NCBI RefSeq assembly: GCF_900141715.1
Contig: NZ_FQYK01000004.1
Span: 62,001-126,000 of the forward strand
DNA: 64,000 nucleotides
DNA from: Algibacter luteus
GTDB taxonomy: Bacteria; Bacteroidota; Bacteroidia; Flavobacteriales; Flavobacteriaceae
Direction of reading: 5' to 3'
Position 1 is the first letter of the stretch. Each line of letters opens with the position of its first letter. Shown here one piece after another: positions 44,069 through 54,537 of the stretch. Below the pieces are notes generated by a model. The model saw nothing but the letters and a program-made list of their open reading frames with translations, was not told where the DNA came from and searched no databases. The translations under genes and the position numbers were made by a program.

Positions 44069-45065
44069 TTAAGTAAAATTTAAGTTTATCGTTTAAAATG
44101 TGCGTTTCTGCAATGAGTTTACCTTGAAATACAGGTGCTTTAATGCCCTTTTTAAATGCGATATTCCCATAAAACACGCGAGCTTCATCCCAAAGATTTT
44201 CATCAATAAAGGATTGCAGCGTTTTAGAACCGCCTTCAATAATTACAGAATTAATATCATTTTGAAATAGAATATCACAAATTTGAGCAGCTACGTTTTT
44301 AGAGAAATTGATATTATTTTTTGAAATGATTAAATGTTGAGACTCATGGTTGAAAACAGCAAATGATTTAGAAAGTTTTTCATCTCTGTCAATAATTATT
44401 CTAACGGGATTCTGTCCAACCCAATCTCTGGTAGTTAAACTCGGGTTGTCATGTGAAACAGTATTTGTGCCTACTAAAATAGCCTGCTCTTCAGCTCGCC
44501 ATTTATGGACCAGTTGCCTGGAGTATGAATTTGTTATCCAAACAGGCTTTTTTTCATTTTTAGTTTTGGGAGCAATAAATCCATCTTTGGTTTCTGCCCA
44601 TTTTAAAATGATATAAGGGCGTTTTTTGTTATGAAAAGTAAAAAAACGTTTATGGTGCTGTTTACATTCTTTCTCTAAAACTCCAACAGTAACGTTGCAA
44701 CCATTTTCCATTAATTTTTTAATACCTTTTCCGGCAACTTTTAGGTTGTCATCAACACAACCTATAACAACATTTGGTATTTGATGTTTAATAATAAGGT
44801 CGCTACAAGGAGGTGTTTTGCCAAAATGCGAGCAAGGTTCAAGCGTGACATAAATGGTGGCTTCTTTTAAAATTTCTTTATTTGCAACCGAATTTATGGC
44901 ATTTACTTCGGCATGATTTCCGCCATAAGCACTGGTAAATCCTTCACCAATAATTTTATTATTGAAAACAATAACGCTTCCAACCATAGGGTTAGGTCGC
45001 GTGCTTCCTAATCCGTTGTTAGCAATTTGTAAGCACCGTTTTATATAGAATTCATGTGATTTCAA
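44061..45065 (-). CDS. ribD: Riboflavin biosynthesis bifunctional deaminase/reductase
   Basis: The 334-aa protein has an N-terminal cytidine-deaminase-like domain with the zinc motif HAEVNAI and PCSHFGKTPPC, then a C-terminal reductase domain (about 150-334) with VIIEGGSKTLQSF. It converts the pyrimidine intermediates of riboflavin synthesis by deamination and NADPH-dependent ribosyl reduction. It lies in a minus-strand group LEA-like/ribD/HAD/YigZ. The HAD phosphatase overlapping its end is a candidate for the dephosphorylation step that follows RibD. Confidence 0.95.
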   Translation of the reverse strand: MKSHEFYIKRCLQIANNGLGSTRPNPMVGSVIVFNNKIIGEGFTSAYGGNHAEVNAINSVANKEILKEATIYVTLEPCSHFGKTPPCSDLIIKHQIPNVVIGCVDDNLKVAGKGIKKLMENGCNVTVGVLEKECKQHHKRFFTFHNKKRPYIILKWAETKDGFIAPKTKNEKKPVWITNSYSRQLVHKWRAEEQAILVGTNTVSHDNPSLTTRDWVGQNPVRIIIDRDEKLSKSFAVFNHESQHLIISKNNINFSKNVAAQICDILFQNDINSVIIEGGSKTLQSFIDENLWDEARVFYGNIAFKKGIKAPVFQGKLIAETHILNDKLKFYLND

Positions 45066-45067
45066 TA

Positions 45068-45523
45068 CTAAAATTTAATTTTCACATCTTCTGTTTTGTC
45101 GATGATATAAGTGTACGAAAACCCTAAGACTTTATATTTAATATCGCCTTTGTATTGCACCTTTACTTTTTTGCTGAATAAACTTCCTATAAGTCCGCCT
45201 AAGCTTTTATTACTAAATATACTGTCTGTTGGGATGTTTGTTTTAAGTGGAATTGAAAATTCTTTTTTCGCAGGCACATCAAAACTTTCAGTAGAAATAC
45301 TTGCCATTTCATTATCATTAATAAATACCTTAATGTCGTCGGTTTGTAATTCGCCGCCAATATCGTTTGGGTTTATAAATAATGCATCAGCGGTAAACGT
45401 AACAAATTTGGATGTTGATTCTAGTACTTTTATATTCTCAATACCTATAAATTGAGGTTTTTCATTCACAGTACATCTTACAAATGCAATACAAATTGTT
45501 GATAAGATTATAAGCTTTTTCAT
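45068..45523 (-). CDS. LEA type 2/WHy-like exported protein
   Basis: The 151-aa protein has a signal sequence (MKKLIILSTICIAFVRC) with a Cys at position 17, but Arg precedes it, so a lipoprotein box is weak. The remainder is beta-rich with FVTFTADALFINPNDIGGELQTDDIKVFIND, resembling the WHy/LEA14-like fold. Such proteins bind lipids or surfaces or protect other proteins; no precise function is known. It lies 2 bases before ribD on the same strand, probably co-transcribed. Confidence 0.7.
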   Translation of the reverse strand: MKKLIILSTICIAFVRCTVNEKPQFIGIENIKVLESTSKFVTFTADALFINPNDIGGELQTDDIKVFINDNEMASISTESFDVPAKKEFSIPLKTNIPTDSIFSNKSLGGLIGSLFSKKVKVQYKGDIKYKVLGFSYTYIIDKTEDVKIKF

Positions 45524-45576
45524 TCTATTTTTTTTCGATTTAATGTATCTTCACTACTTTAAAAGTACCAATTAAA

Positions 45577-46068
45577 GTGAGTAAAGATACTATAGTTATT
45601 CGAGAAATTGAAGCTCAGGACAATGCCCAGTTAGAGCAGGTTATTAGAGCCTGTTTTCATGAGTTTAAGATTCCGTTGGAGGGCACAGCCTATTCTGATG
45701 ACGAAACTCCAAATATGTTTGAATCCTACCAAAACATAAACGATGTTTATTTTGTAATTGATTGCAATGGTGAGATACTTGGTGGTGGAGGTGTAAAACC
45801 GTTAAAAGATTATGACGCTTCAATTTGCGAAATACAAAAAATGTATTTCTCGCCAAAAGTAAGAGGTAAAGGTTATGGGCGTGCCTTATTTGAAAAATGC
45901 ATGGAAAAAGCCAAAGCATTGGGCTATGAAAAATGTTATTTAGAATCGGCATCGCAATTAAAAGCAGCAATCCACATATACGAAAGTTACGGATTTAAGC
46001 ATTTAGATAAAGCCCTTGGTAACACAGGACATTATTCATGTGGTGTTTGGATGATAAAAGATTTATAA
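45577..46068 (+). CDS. GNAT-family N-acetyltransferase
   Basis: The 163-aa protein has the GNAT motif A as FSPKVRGKGYGRALFEKCMEKA and a C-terminal YESYGFKHL. The start is GTG at 45577, with no ATG available before the conserved IREIEAQD. The substrate is unknown. It is divergent from the LEA-like gene. The following prmC begins 8 bases after its stop, so the two are in one operon; a role in modifying a protein or translation factor is possible but not shown. Confidence 0.88.
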   Translation: MSKDTIVIREIEAQDNAQLEQVIRACFHEFKIPLEGTAYSDDETPNMFESYQNINDVYFVIDCNGEILGGGGVKPLKDYDASICEIQKMYFSPKVRGKGYGRALFEKCMEKAKALGYEKCYLESASQLKAAIHIYESYGFKHLDKALGNTGHYSCGVWMIKDL

Positions 46069-46076
46069 CAACATCA

Positions 46077-46940
46077 ATGAAGTTAAAACAACTGCAAAAT
46101 ATTTTTCACGAAGATTTAGATGCCATTTATGGCGAGGAAGAAGTGGATAGCTTCTTTTATATGCTAATCCATGACTATTTTGATATTACTAGAATTCAAA
46201 TGGCTATGGACACTTCATATATAATCGAAGATCCGGAAAAAATATTTGAAGCACTTAGTTTTTTAAAAGAGCATGTACCTATTCAATATATAATTGGAGA
46301 AACAGAATTTTACGGTTTACCAATAAAAGTAACAAACGATGTATTAATTCCTAGACCAGAAACTGAAGAGTTGGTGCAGTGGGTGTTAAAAAAGGTTGAC
46401 AAAGAAAAACCTTTAAATATTATTGATATTGGGACGGGGAGTGGTTGTATTGCAATTTCGTTAGCAAAAAACTTGCCTAAGGCTAAAGTTTATGCTTTGG
46501 ATATTTCAGCGAAAGCATTAAAAATCGCCAAACAAAACGCTGTTTTAAACGAGGTTGATGTTGCATTTATTGAAGCTGATATTTTAGATTTTCAAAATAT
46601 TGAAAAAGAATCTTTGCCTGATAAATTTGACATAATTATTTCCAACCCTCCGTATGTTCGAGAAAAAGAGAAACACCTCATGAAACCCAATGTTTTAGAT
46701 AATGAGCCGCATTTAGCACTATTTGTAAAAGATGAAAACCCTCTACTATTTTACAAGGTTATTACTCAATTTGCTATAATGCATTTAAAAAGTGAAGGAT
46801 GCTTGTTTTTTGAAATCAATGAATATTTAGGAAAAGATATGATAAACCTATTGCATGAGAATAAATTCTATGAGATTGAATTAAAACAAGATATTTTTAA
46901 AAAAGATAGAATGATAAAAGGTAAAAAAGAAGCGAGGTAA
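46077..46940 (+). CDS. prmC: Release factor glutamine methyltransferase
   Basis: The 287-aa enzyme methylates the GGQ-motif glutamine of peptide chain release factors. It shows the SAM-binding motif IDIGTGSGCIAISLA and the catalytic NPPY (IISNPPYV), which holds the glutamine amide. The N-terminal helical domain is present. I place the start at the ATG at 46077; an ATG at 46038 would overlap the preceding gene by 31 bases and add 13 unlikely residues. ligA follows after 27 bases on the same strand. Confidence 0.95.
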   Translation: MKLKQLQNIFHEDLDAIYGEEEVDSFFYMLIHDYFDITRIQMAMDTSYIIEDPEKIFEALSFLKEHVPIQYIIGETEFYGLPIKVTNDVLIPRPETEELVQWVLKKVDKEKPLNIIDIGTGSGCIAISLAKNLPKAKVYALDISAKALKIAKQNAVLNEVDVAFIEADILDFQNIEKESLPDKFDIIISNPPYVREKEKHLMKPNVLDNEPHLALFVKDENPLLFYKVITQFAIMHLKSEGCLFFEINEYLGKDMINLLHENKFYEIELKQDIFKKDRMIKGKKEAR

Positions 46941-46949
46941 CTTATTTGA

Positions 46950-48962
<2,013 letters not shown>

Positions 48963-49019
48963 AATCAATTTTTTATCGATAAAATGTAATATTTATACGT
49001 TTAATTGTAAAATTTGTTT

Positions 49020-49027
49020 TATATTTG
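49020..49027 (+). promoter_or_regulatory. Bacteroidetes -7 element for the membrane-protein gene
   Basis: TATATTTG is an exact TAnnTTTG match with the ATG at 49051 following after 23 bases. A TTG at 49005-49007 lies too close to serve as a standard -33. Confidence 0.5.
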
Positions 49028-49050
49028 TACATCAATAATTAATAACTCTC

Positions 49051-49782
49051 ATGTACAAATCGAAAATATTAGTAGGATTTGTTTTATTATGCTATATTTT
49101 GTTTGCCGTTTTTGAATTTAACGGTAATCAAGTAGTTGCCTACTATTTTCATTCTTTTATTGTGCCATTAATAACCATTATTTACATTTTCTTTATAAAA
49201 CGAAAGAGTAAATTATTTTTATGGTTTTTAATAGTTTACTCTCTATCTGATATTCTAGGAATTGTAATTGATAATATACCTGTAGACGGCACCTCAAGTT
49301 TATATGATTTTGAGTATTATTTTGGAAATGGCCTTTATATTTTAGCTTATATTTTTTTAATATTAAAAATTGGAAAATCACTTAGTTTTAAACATGTAGT
49401 GAAGCACTTTAAATTACACTTGGTGGTGCTTAGTATTTTGAATATTTATTTAATTTATGTTTTACAAAATATTATCAGTCCTAATTTGGTATTAGATAGT
49501 GATTTTTACATAGAATTTGTATACAATGTAGTTACTATTCTTTTATTGTCTATTGCTTTATTAAATTATTTCTATAAAGACAATAGAAAATCTTTGTATT
49601 TGTTTTTAGGCGCACTTTGTATCGTTTTTTCCGAGGTAATGGATATTGCTTATATCTACATCACTCAAAGAAGTCTTTTAAACTTTTTAGCAACTACACT
49701 TGCCCTTAGTGCCTTTTATTTTTTCTATCAGCAATCAAAATGGTTGAATATTTCTAGTGAAGAGGATGCATATGTAGTATGA
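49051..49782 (+). CDS. Multi-pass membrane protein of unknown function
   Basis: I do not recognise the family. The 243-aa protein is very hydrophobic with about seven to eight membrane segments (VGFVLLCYILFAVFEF, YYFHSFIVPLITIIYIFF, KLFLWFLIVYSLSDILGIVI and others), short loops and a final hydrophilic tail. It has no long soluble domain or recognised motif. It lies between ligA and the 5'-nucleotidase pair, is transcribed on the + strand from its own promoter, and should sit in the inner membrane. A role cannot be proposed. Confidence 0.75.
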   Translation: MYKSKILVGFVLLCYILFAVFEFNGNQVVAYYFHSFIVPLITIIYIFFIKRKSKLFLWFLIVYSLSDILGIVIDNIPVDGTSSLYDFEYYFGNGLYILAYIFLILKIGKSLSFKHVVKHFKLHLVVLSILNIYLIYVLQNIISPNLVLDSDFYIEFVYNVVTILLLSIALLNYFYKDNRKSLYLFLGALCIVFSEVMDIAYIYITQRSLLNFLATTLALSAFYFFYQQSKWLNISSEEDAYVV

Positions 49783-49918
49783 GAATGCTAATTCCTAAGT
49801 TTTAAAATAGGTATATCCAGATTGTTGAACTCCTTTTCGAATTAAAAGCTCCAATTTTTTATTAAAACTAATATTACTTCGGTGATAAGTTGTGTGAAGA
49901 AGCGTTAATCTTTATTTA

Positions 49919-50836
49919 TTAAACGATAATAGAAGTACCGTTTGCAGTTTTATTTTTATTTGCATCAAAATAAAAATCAATTCTACCCAAATTTATACCG
50001 TAACATCCAACTTGATTCACCAGCATGTTTTCGTTGTTTACGTTTTTAACAACAGTTGGTTTTGGTAAAAAGGTATGCGTATGTCCACCAATTATTAAAT
50101 CAATGTCTTTAGTGCTTTTGGCTAAATTTAGGTCACTTATTAAATCTGGATTGTTCTTATAATAATATCCTAGATGAGATAAACATATAATTAAATCACA
50201 GTGTTCTTCGATTTTTAAAATTCTAGTCATTTCTTGACTCATTTCAATAGGATCAAGATACTTAGTTTCCTTAAACAAATCAGGGGCAACGAGTCCATTA
50301 AGTTCAATTCCAATACCAAAAACGCCTATTTTCACACCATCCTTTTTAAATACTTTATAGGGTTTGGTGTGTGTGTCTAAGATTGTATTTTTAAAATCAT
50401 AATTAGCCGTAACAAATTCAAATTCCGCATGTGGAAGTTGGGCAAATAAACCGTCAATTCCATTGTCAAAATCATGATTACCAATAGTTGCAACATCGTA
50501 TTTTAATTTACTCATTAGCTTAAATTCCAATTCGCCACCATAGTAGTTAAAATAAGGTGTCCCTTGAAAAATATCGCCAGCATCTAATAATAGTGTATTT
50601 GGGTTTTCATTTCTTATAGCTTCTATTAAAGTTGCACGTCTTGCAACCCCACCTTTATTGGCATTTCTGCCATCTTCAGGACCAAAAGTATCAATATGAC
50701 TGTGTACATCATTGGTATGAAGGATGGTTATTTTTCTTAATTTTGAACTGCTCGTAAACGATTGTAATCCAAAGCTTCCCAATGCAACTAAAGCGGTACC
50801 TGCTGACGCTTGTTGAATAAAATTTCTACGCTTCAT
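49919..50836 (-). CDS. Exported metallophosphoesterase (5'-nucleotidase N-terminal half)
   Basis: The 305-aa protein begins with a Tat-like signal (RRNFIQQASAGTALVALG). The catalytic metallophosphatase motifs appear in order: HTNDVHSH, DAGDIFQG, GNHDFD and GGHTHTF. This equals the N-terminal domain of 5'-nucleotidase/UshA-type enzymes (about 300 aa), with the C-terminal domain missing. The latter is encoded by the preceding gene on the same strand (50839-51597). Export via Tat and the pairing suggest a two-subunit periplasmic nucleotidase. Confidence 0.9.
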   Translation of the reverse strand: MKRRNFIQQASAGTALVALGSFGLQSFTSSSKLRKITILHTNDVHSHIDTFGPEDGRNANKGGVARRATLIEAIRNENPNTLLLDAGDIFQGTPYFNYYGGELEFKLMSKLKYDVATIGNHDFDNGIDGLFAQLPHAEFEFVTANYDFKNTILDTHTKPYKVFKKDGVKIGVFGIGIELNGLVAPDLFKETKYLDPIEMSQEMTRILKIEEHCDLIICLSHLGYYYKNNPDLISDLNLAKSTKDIDLIIGGHTHTFLPKPTVVKNVNNENMLVNQVGCYGINLGRIDFYFDANKNKTANGTSIIV

Positions 50837-50838
50837 AA

Positions 50839-51597
50839 CTATTTTATTTGAATAAATCTGTCGTCAATAACAGGATTTATAGTATCTACCTTATTGAATT
50901 TATCAATTAAGGTATTTCTTATTTTATAATTTAAATAATATACCGTATCGTTTGGTTTAAAAAAGCGCATTCTGTCGCCACCATTATAAAGATAATCACT
51001 AGTGGCTACGTAATAAGTGTAATTCTGTTCAATATTTTTTCCTTTAATTTTGGCTTCAACTACATCAAAGTTTTTATCAACAACCAATTTAAGATTAGAA
51101 ATAGGATGTGCTCTTTTCGATCTTTTCAAATAGTCTATTAAACTATCAATTTGTGCGCCTTTAATTGCCACTATAACTACACTATTTTCAAATGGCATGA
51201 GCTGAAAAGCAGTTCTTTTAGAAACGTTTCCTTGATTTAAGCTCGACCGAATTCCACCATGATTTAACAATACCATGTCTATTTCTTTACCCGTTCTAGA
51301 TTTGAAGATTGGGTTGGCTTCACTGTATAATACATCTGCCATAAAATTGCCTAATGCAGAATTAAGATGACCATCATTTTTTGAATATGTATCTACAGAA
51401 TACGCTAAAACACTGTCTAAATCTTTTTGGATATTATCACGAAACGGTTTTACGAATGCTTCAATTTCTGGATGAACTAAAATAGAATCAGTAATTTGAA
51501 TTTGCTTTCCTTCAATTTTAGAAAGTTGCAGTTTATCTTGTTTACAATTGAGAAAAATTAAAAAATATAACAAAAAAAAGAAATGTGTAAACCTCAT
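50839..51597 (-). CDS. 5'-nucleotidase C-terminal domain lipoprotein
   Basis: The 252-aa protein begins with a lipoprotein signal (LIFLNCKQDK, anchored Cys) and continues with a 5'-nucleotidase C-terminal domain: GNFMADVLYSEA, NHGGIRSSLNQGNVSKR, QLMPFENSVVIV and TSDYLYNGGDRM. This part normally binds the nucleoside base at the C-terminus of a single chain. Here it stands as a separate protein upstream of the metallophosphatase gene with a 2-base gap. It is the first gene of the operon and divergent from the DUF6913-like gene. Confidence 0.9.
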   Translation of the reverse strand: MRFTHFFFLLYFLIFLNCKQDKLQLSKIEGKQIQITDSILVHPEIEAFVKPFRDNIQKDLDSVLAYSVDTYSKNDGHLNSALGNFMADVLYSEANPIFKSRTGKEIDMVLLNHGGIRSSLNQGNVSKRTAFQLMPFENSVVIVAIKGAQIDSLIDYLKRSKRAHPISNLKLVVDKNFDVVEAKIKGKNIEQNYTYYVATSDYLYNGGDRMRFFKPNDTVYYLNYKIRNTLIDKFNKVDTINPVIDDRFIQIK

Positions 51598-51628
51598 ATG
51601 AAAACATATAATTTGAATGTACTTTTGC

Positions 51629-51636
51629 TACCTTTG
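51629..51636 (+). promoter_or_regulatory. Bacteroidetes -7 element for the DUF6913-like/dapA genes
   Basis: TACCTTTG is an exact TAnnTTTG match; the ATG at 51655 follows after 18 bases, giving a very short leader. Confidence 0.6.
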
Positions 51637-51654
51637 CGCAAAGTATAAAGATAA

Positions 51655-52185
51655 ATGATTTTAAAAGGATTTAAAGAAAAATCTAATAAAAAGTACTTAA
51701 ACAAACTACTGGCTCTGCGTAAGGTTAATATTGATGCGAGTAAAGTAAATAGTTTAGGAGTTATCTTAAATGTTGATGAATTTGATGATTATGACGCTTT
51801 TAGAGATCTTGCAGAATTAATAAAAATAAGACCAAATAAGCTTAAAATTATAGCTTTTTCATCTTTTAATAAAGATGCTGCACTTACTTGGGATGACTGT
51901 TTTAATCCTAAAGATTTTGGATGGAGTGGGTCTATAAAAAATATAGAATTAAAGTCTTTTATAAACACTAAATTTGATGCTTTGATAAGTTATTACGAGC
52001 AAGAAGTTTTAGAATTAAAAATGATAACTGCCGAATCTCAAGCCAAAATAAAAATTGGAATTTTACAATCGGATGAACGATTAAACGATTTAATTATAAA
52101 AACCGATTTAAAAGAGTTTAGTCTTTTTAAAACCGAAGTATTTAAATACCTAACGATATTAAATAAAATAAGTAATAATGAATAG
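51655..52185 (+). CDS. DUF6913-like conserved flavobacterial protein
   Basis: The 176-aa protein has a basic opening ([22 protein letters not shown]), an alpha-beta central section with [16 protein letters not shown] and [20 protein letters not shown], and a C-terminal helix. It has no signal peptide or membrane segment. I recall similar proteins (DUF6913) directly before dapA in Flavobacteriaceae, but no function is established. The stop codon overlaps the dapA start by 8 bases, so translation is likely coupled to dapA. Confidence 0.7.
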   Translation: MILKGFKEKSNKKYLNKLLALRKVNIDASKVNSLGVILNVDEFDDYDAFRDLAELIKIRPNKLKIIAFSSFNKDAALTWDDCFNPKDFGWSGSIKNIELKSFINTKFDALISYYEQEVLELKMITAESQAKIKIGILQSDERLNDLIIKTDLKEFSLFKTEVFKYLTILNKISNNE

Positions 52186-53056
52186 TAAGTTTGTAGGAAC
52201 GGGGGTTGCGTTAGTTACGCCTTTTAATCCTGATTTAAGTATAGATCATAAAGCCTTAAGTAATATTGTAAAATATAATATTGAAAACGGGACTGAATAT
52301 TTGGTAATTTGTGGTACAACAGGCGAAAGTGTAACACTTACTAAACAAGAAAAGAAAGAAGTTATTGCTACAATTATTGAAGCTAATCAAGGAAAACTGC
52401 CTTTGGTTCTTGGTATTGGTGGAAATAATACTGCAGCGATTATAGATGAAATAAAATCTACTGATTTAAGTCAAATAGATGCTATTTTATCAGTATCTCC
52501 TTATTATAGTAAGCCTACACAAGAAGGGATTTACCAACATTTTAAAGCTATTTCTGAAGCTTCACCAATAGACATTATTCTTTACAATGTTCCAGGACGA
52601 ACATCAAAAAATATAGAAGCAAAAACTACATTAAGATTAGCAAACGATTTTAAAAATGTTGTAGCAGTAAAAGAAGCCGGAAATAATATGGCTCAATATT
52701 TAGAGTTAATAAAAAATAAACCAGACGGATTCTTAATTATTTCTGGTGATGATGATTTAGCATTAGGCGTTACTTTAGCTGGTGGTGCTGGGGTAATTTC
52801 GGTAATTGGTCAAGCTTTCCCAAAAGAATTTTCAGAGATGATTCGTTTAGGATTACAAGGAAATGCAAAAGAAGCGTACAAACTTCATTTTAAACTTATG
52901 GATGTTATTGGCTATATTTTTGAAGAAAATAATCCTGCCGGAATAAAATCTGTTTTTGAAGCCTTAAATTTATGTCAAGATACGGTGCGTTTACCGTTGG
53001 TTCCAGCATCAAAAGCATTAAAACAAAAAATAGAAAGATTCGTAAATAATTTTTAA
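52178..53056 (+). CDS. dapA: 4-hydroxy-tetrahydrodipicolinate synthase
   Basis: The 292-aa TIM-barrel enzyme condenses pyruvate with aspartate semialdehyde at the entry to the lysine/diaminopimelate pathway. The Schiff-base Lys lies in VAVKEAGNN, the catalytic Tyr in YNVPGRT, and the GTTGES pattern in [10 protein letters not shown]. Length matches the family. It overlaps the upstream DUF6913-like gene by 8 bases. dapF at 35590 is in the same window but distant, so the pathway genes are not in one operon. Confidence 0.97.
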   Translation: MNSKFVGTGVALVTPFNPDLSIDHKALSNIVKYNIENGTEYLVICGTTGESVTLTKQEKKEVIATIIEANQGKLPLVLGIGGNNTAAIIDEIKSTDLSQIDAILSVSPYYSKPTQEGIYQHFKAISEASPIDIILYNVPGRTSKNIEAKTTLRLANDFKNVVAVKEAGNNMAQYLELIKNKPDGFLIISGDDDLALGVTLAGGAGVISVIGQAFPKEFSEMIRLGLQGNAKEAYKLHFKLMDVIGYIFEENNPAGIKSVFEALNLCQDTVRLPLVPASKALKQKIERFVNNF

Positions 53057-53148
53057 GTCTGTTAAATATTACTTAAACCTTATATTCGTTGAGGTTAAGC
53101 TCTTATTTTAGCTCCGAAATAATATTTTTAAAATCCATTTTAATAGCG

Positions 53149-53156
53149 TATTTTTG
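53149..53156 (+). promoter_or_regulatory. Bacteroidetes -7 element upstream of bamD
   Basis: TATTTTTG is an exact TAnnTTTG match, 110 bases before the bamD start codon and 17 bases before a terminator-like hairpin. No well-spaced TTG is seen. Confidence 0.5.
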
Positions 53157-53173
53157 CATGCTGTATTAAAAAT

Positions 53174-53210
53174 CGTTGAAATGAACTTAATTAATTCAAC
53201 GCTTTTTTTT
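53174..53210 (+). terminator. Terminator-like hairpin in the bamD leader
   Basis: CGTTGAA (53174-53180) pairs with TTCAACG (53195-53201) around a 14-base loop containing TTAATTAA, followed by eight Ts (53203-53210). It may end the dapA transcript or attenuate a transcript beginning at the -7 element at 53149. Confidence 0.7.
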
Positions 53211-53266
53211 AGAAATACACACAATGCGAAAGACGTTTGACCGTTTTTTAAAGTGAAAAATAATAA

Positions 53267-54106
53267 ATGAAGAACTTTTTTTACATATTAATAGTTTTCG
53301 CAGTTTTTAGTAGTTGTAGCGAATATCAAAAAGCGTTAAAAGCTGATGGAGAAGGAGCAATTGCTGAGAAATTTAAAATGGGTGAGGCTTTGTATAATGA
53401 AGGGAAATTTGCAAAAGCAAATAGACTTTTTGCGCAAATAGTACCCAATTACAGAGGCAAACCACAAGCGGAAAAATTAATGTATTTGTATGCTACTTCC
53501 TTCTATAAAATGGAAGATTATTATATTTCTGGATATCAACTAGAACGCTTTGCATCAAGTTATCCTAAAAGCGAAAAGTTGGAGGAGACCTCTTTTTTAG
53601 CTGCAAAAAGTTATTATCATTTATCGCCAGTTTTTAGTAAAGAGCAGAAAGAAACTGTCGAAGCTATTGAAAAGTTGCAAGAATTTATCAATTTGTTCCC
53701 AGAATCCGAACACGTTTCTGAGGCTAATAGATTAATTCAAGAACTTGATTTTAAATTAGAAAAAAAGGCGTTTGAAATTGCTAAACAATTTAATTTAATA
53801 TCAGATTATCCTGCTTCAGTTAAATCTTTTGATAATTTTATATTCGAATTTCCAGGTTCAAAATTGCGTGAAGATGCATTGTATTACAGGTTAGATTCAG
53901 CATATAAATTGGCAATTAACAGCGTAGAATATAAAAATACAGTTCAAAATGGACTTGTGCATTTAAGAAAAGAGCGATTAGAAATAGCAAAAGAATATTC
54001 TGATTCGTTTAAATTACTTTATACCGACTCAAAATACATAGAAGATGTTAATGAAATGACATCTGCTATAAACCAAGAATTAGAAAGTTACAGCACCAAA
54101 AGTTAA
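53267..54106 (+). CDS. bamD: BamD-like outer membrane assembly lipoprotein
   Basis: The 279-aa protein has a lipoprotein signal (FAVFSSCSEYQKAL) and tandem TPR-type helices typical of BamD, the lipoprotein that supports BamA in folding outer-membrane barrels. It is attached to the inner leaflet of the outer membrane. The gene is followed within 11 bases by rpoZ. Its presence next to coaBC, porD and recN is a conserved Bacteroidetes arrangement as I remember it. Confidence 0.92.
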   Translation: MKNFFYILIVFAVFSSCSEYQKALKADGEGAIAEKFKMGEALYNEGKFAKANRLFAQIVPNYRGKPQAEKLMYLYATSFYKMEDYYISGYQLERFASSYPKSEKLEETSFLAAKSYYHLSPVFSKEQKETVEAIEKLQEFINLFPESEHVSEANRLIQELDFKLEKKAFEIAKQFNLISDYPASVKSFDNFIFEFPGSKLREDALYYRLDSAYKLAINSVEYKNTVQNGLVHLRKERLEIAKEYSDSFKLLYTDSKYIEDVNEMTSAINQELESYSTKS

Positions 54107-54117
54107 ATAATAAAAGA

Positions 54118-54447
54118 ATGGATTTAAAAAAAACCAATGCTCCGGTTAATACCGTAACGTACGATAGAAATCAAATAGATGAGCCAACAGACAACATCTA
54201 CGAGTCTATTTCAATCATTGCAAGACGTGCAGATCAAATTAACACCGAGATTAAAAAAGAACTTATTGATAAGTTAGAAGAATTCGCTACTTATAACGAT
54301 AGTCTTGAAGAAATCTTTGAAAACAAAGAGCAAATTGAGGTTTCAAAATTTTACGAAAAATTACCTAAACCTCATGCGTTAGCTGTTCAAGAATGGTTAA
54401 CAGATAAAATTTATTTTAGAAATACAGAGGAAGATTCTCAAGAATAA
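54118..54447 (+). CDS. rpoZ: RNA polymerase omega subunit
   Basis: The 109-aa protein matches the Bacteroidetes RpoZ/Rpb6-like omega subunit: NIYESISIIARRADQINTEIK in the N-terminal conserved block and an acidic C-terminal part. It binds the beta' subunit of RNA polymerase and assists assembly. It is 11 bases downstream of bamD and probably co-transcribed. A 17-bp perfect hairpin immediately follows its stop codon (54469-54514). Confidence 0.92.
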   Translation: MDLKKTNAPVNTVTYDRNQIDEPTDNIYESISIIARRADQINTEIKKELIDKLEEFATYNDSLEEIFENKEQIEVSKFYEKLPKPHALAVQEWLTDKIYFRNTEEDSQE

Positions 54448-54468
54448 TTTCTAAATTTAAACACCATT

Positions 54469-54514
54469 AAACAAACTCCAATACCGTTTTAATAGATGGT
54501 ATTGGAGTTTGTTT
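54469..54514 (+). terminator. Strong 17-bp hairpin between rpoZ and coaBC
   Basis: A perfect 17-bp stem pairs 54469-54485 with 54498-54514 around a 12-base loop. The 3' arm ends with TTT and then GG, so the T-tract is poor. It contains the first in-frame ATG of the coaBC reading frame (54496), which argues for the later start. Confidence 0.8.
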
Positions 54515-54537
54515 GGTTATTAAACACGGGTCTCTTT

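Noticed and set aside
46038-46076. Earlier ATG start for prmC
   Set aside because: It would overlap the preceding acetyltransferase gene by 31 bases and adds residues outside the family pattern.
54496-54537. Earlier ATG start for coaBC
   Set aside because: It lies in the loop and arm of the 17-bp hairpin, and the added residues do not resemble the family.
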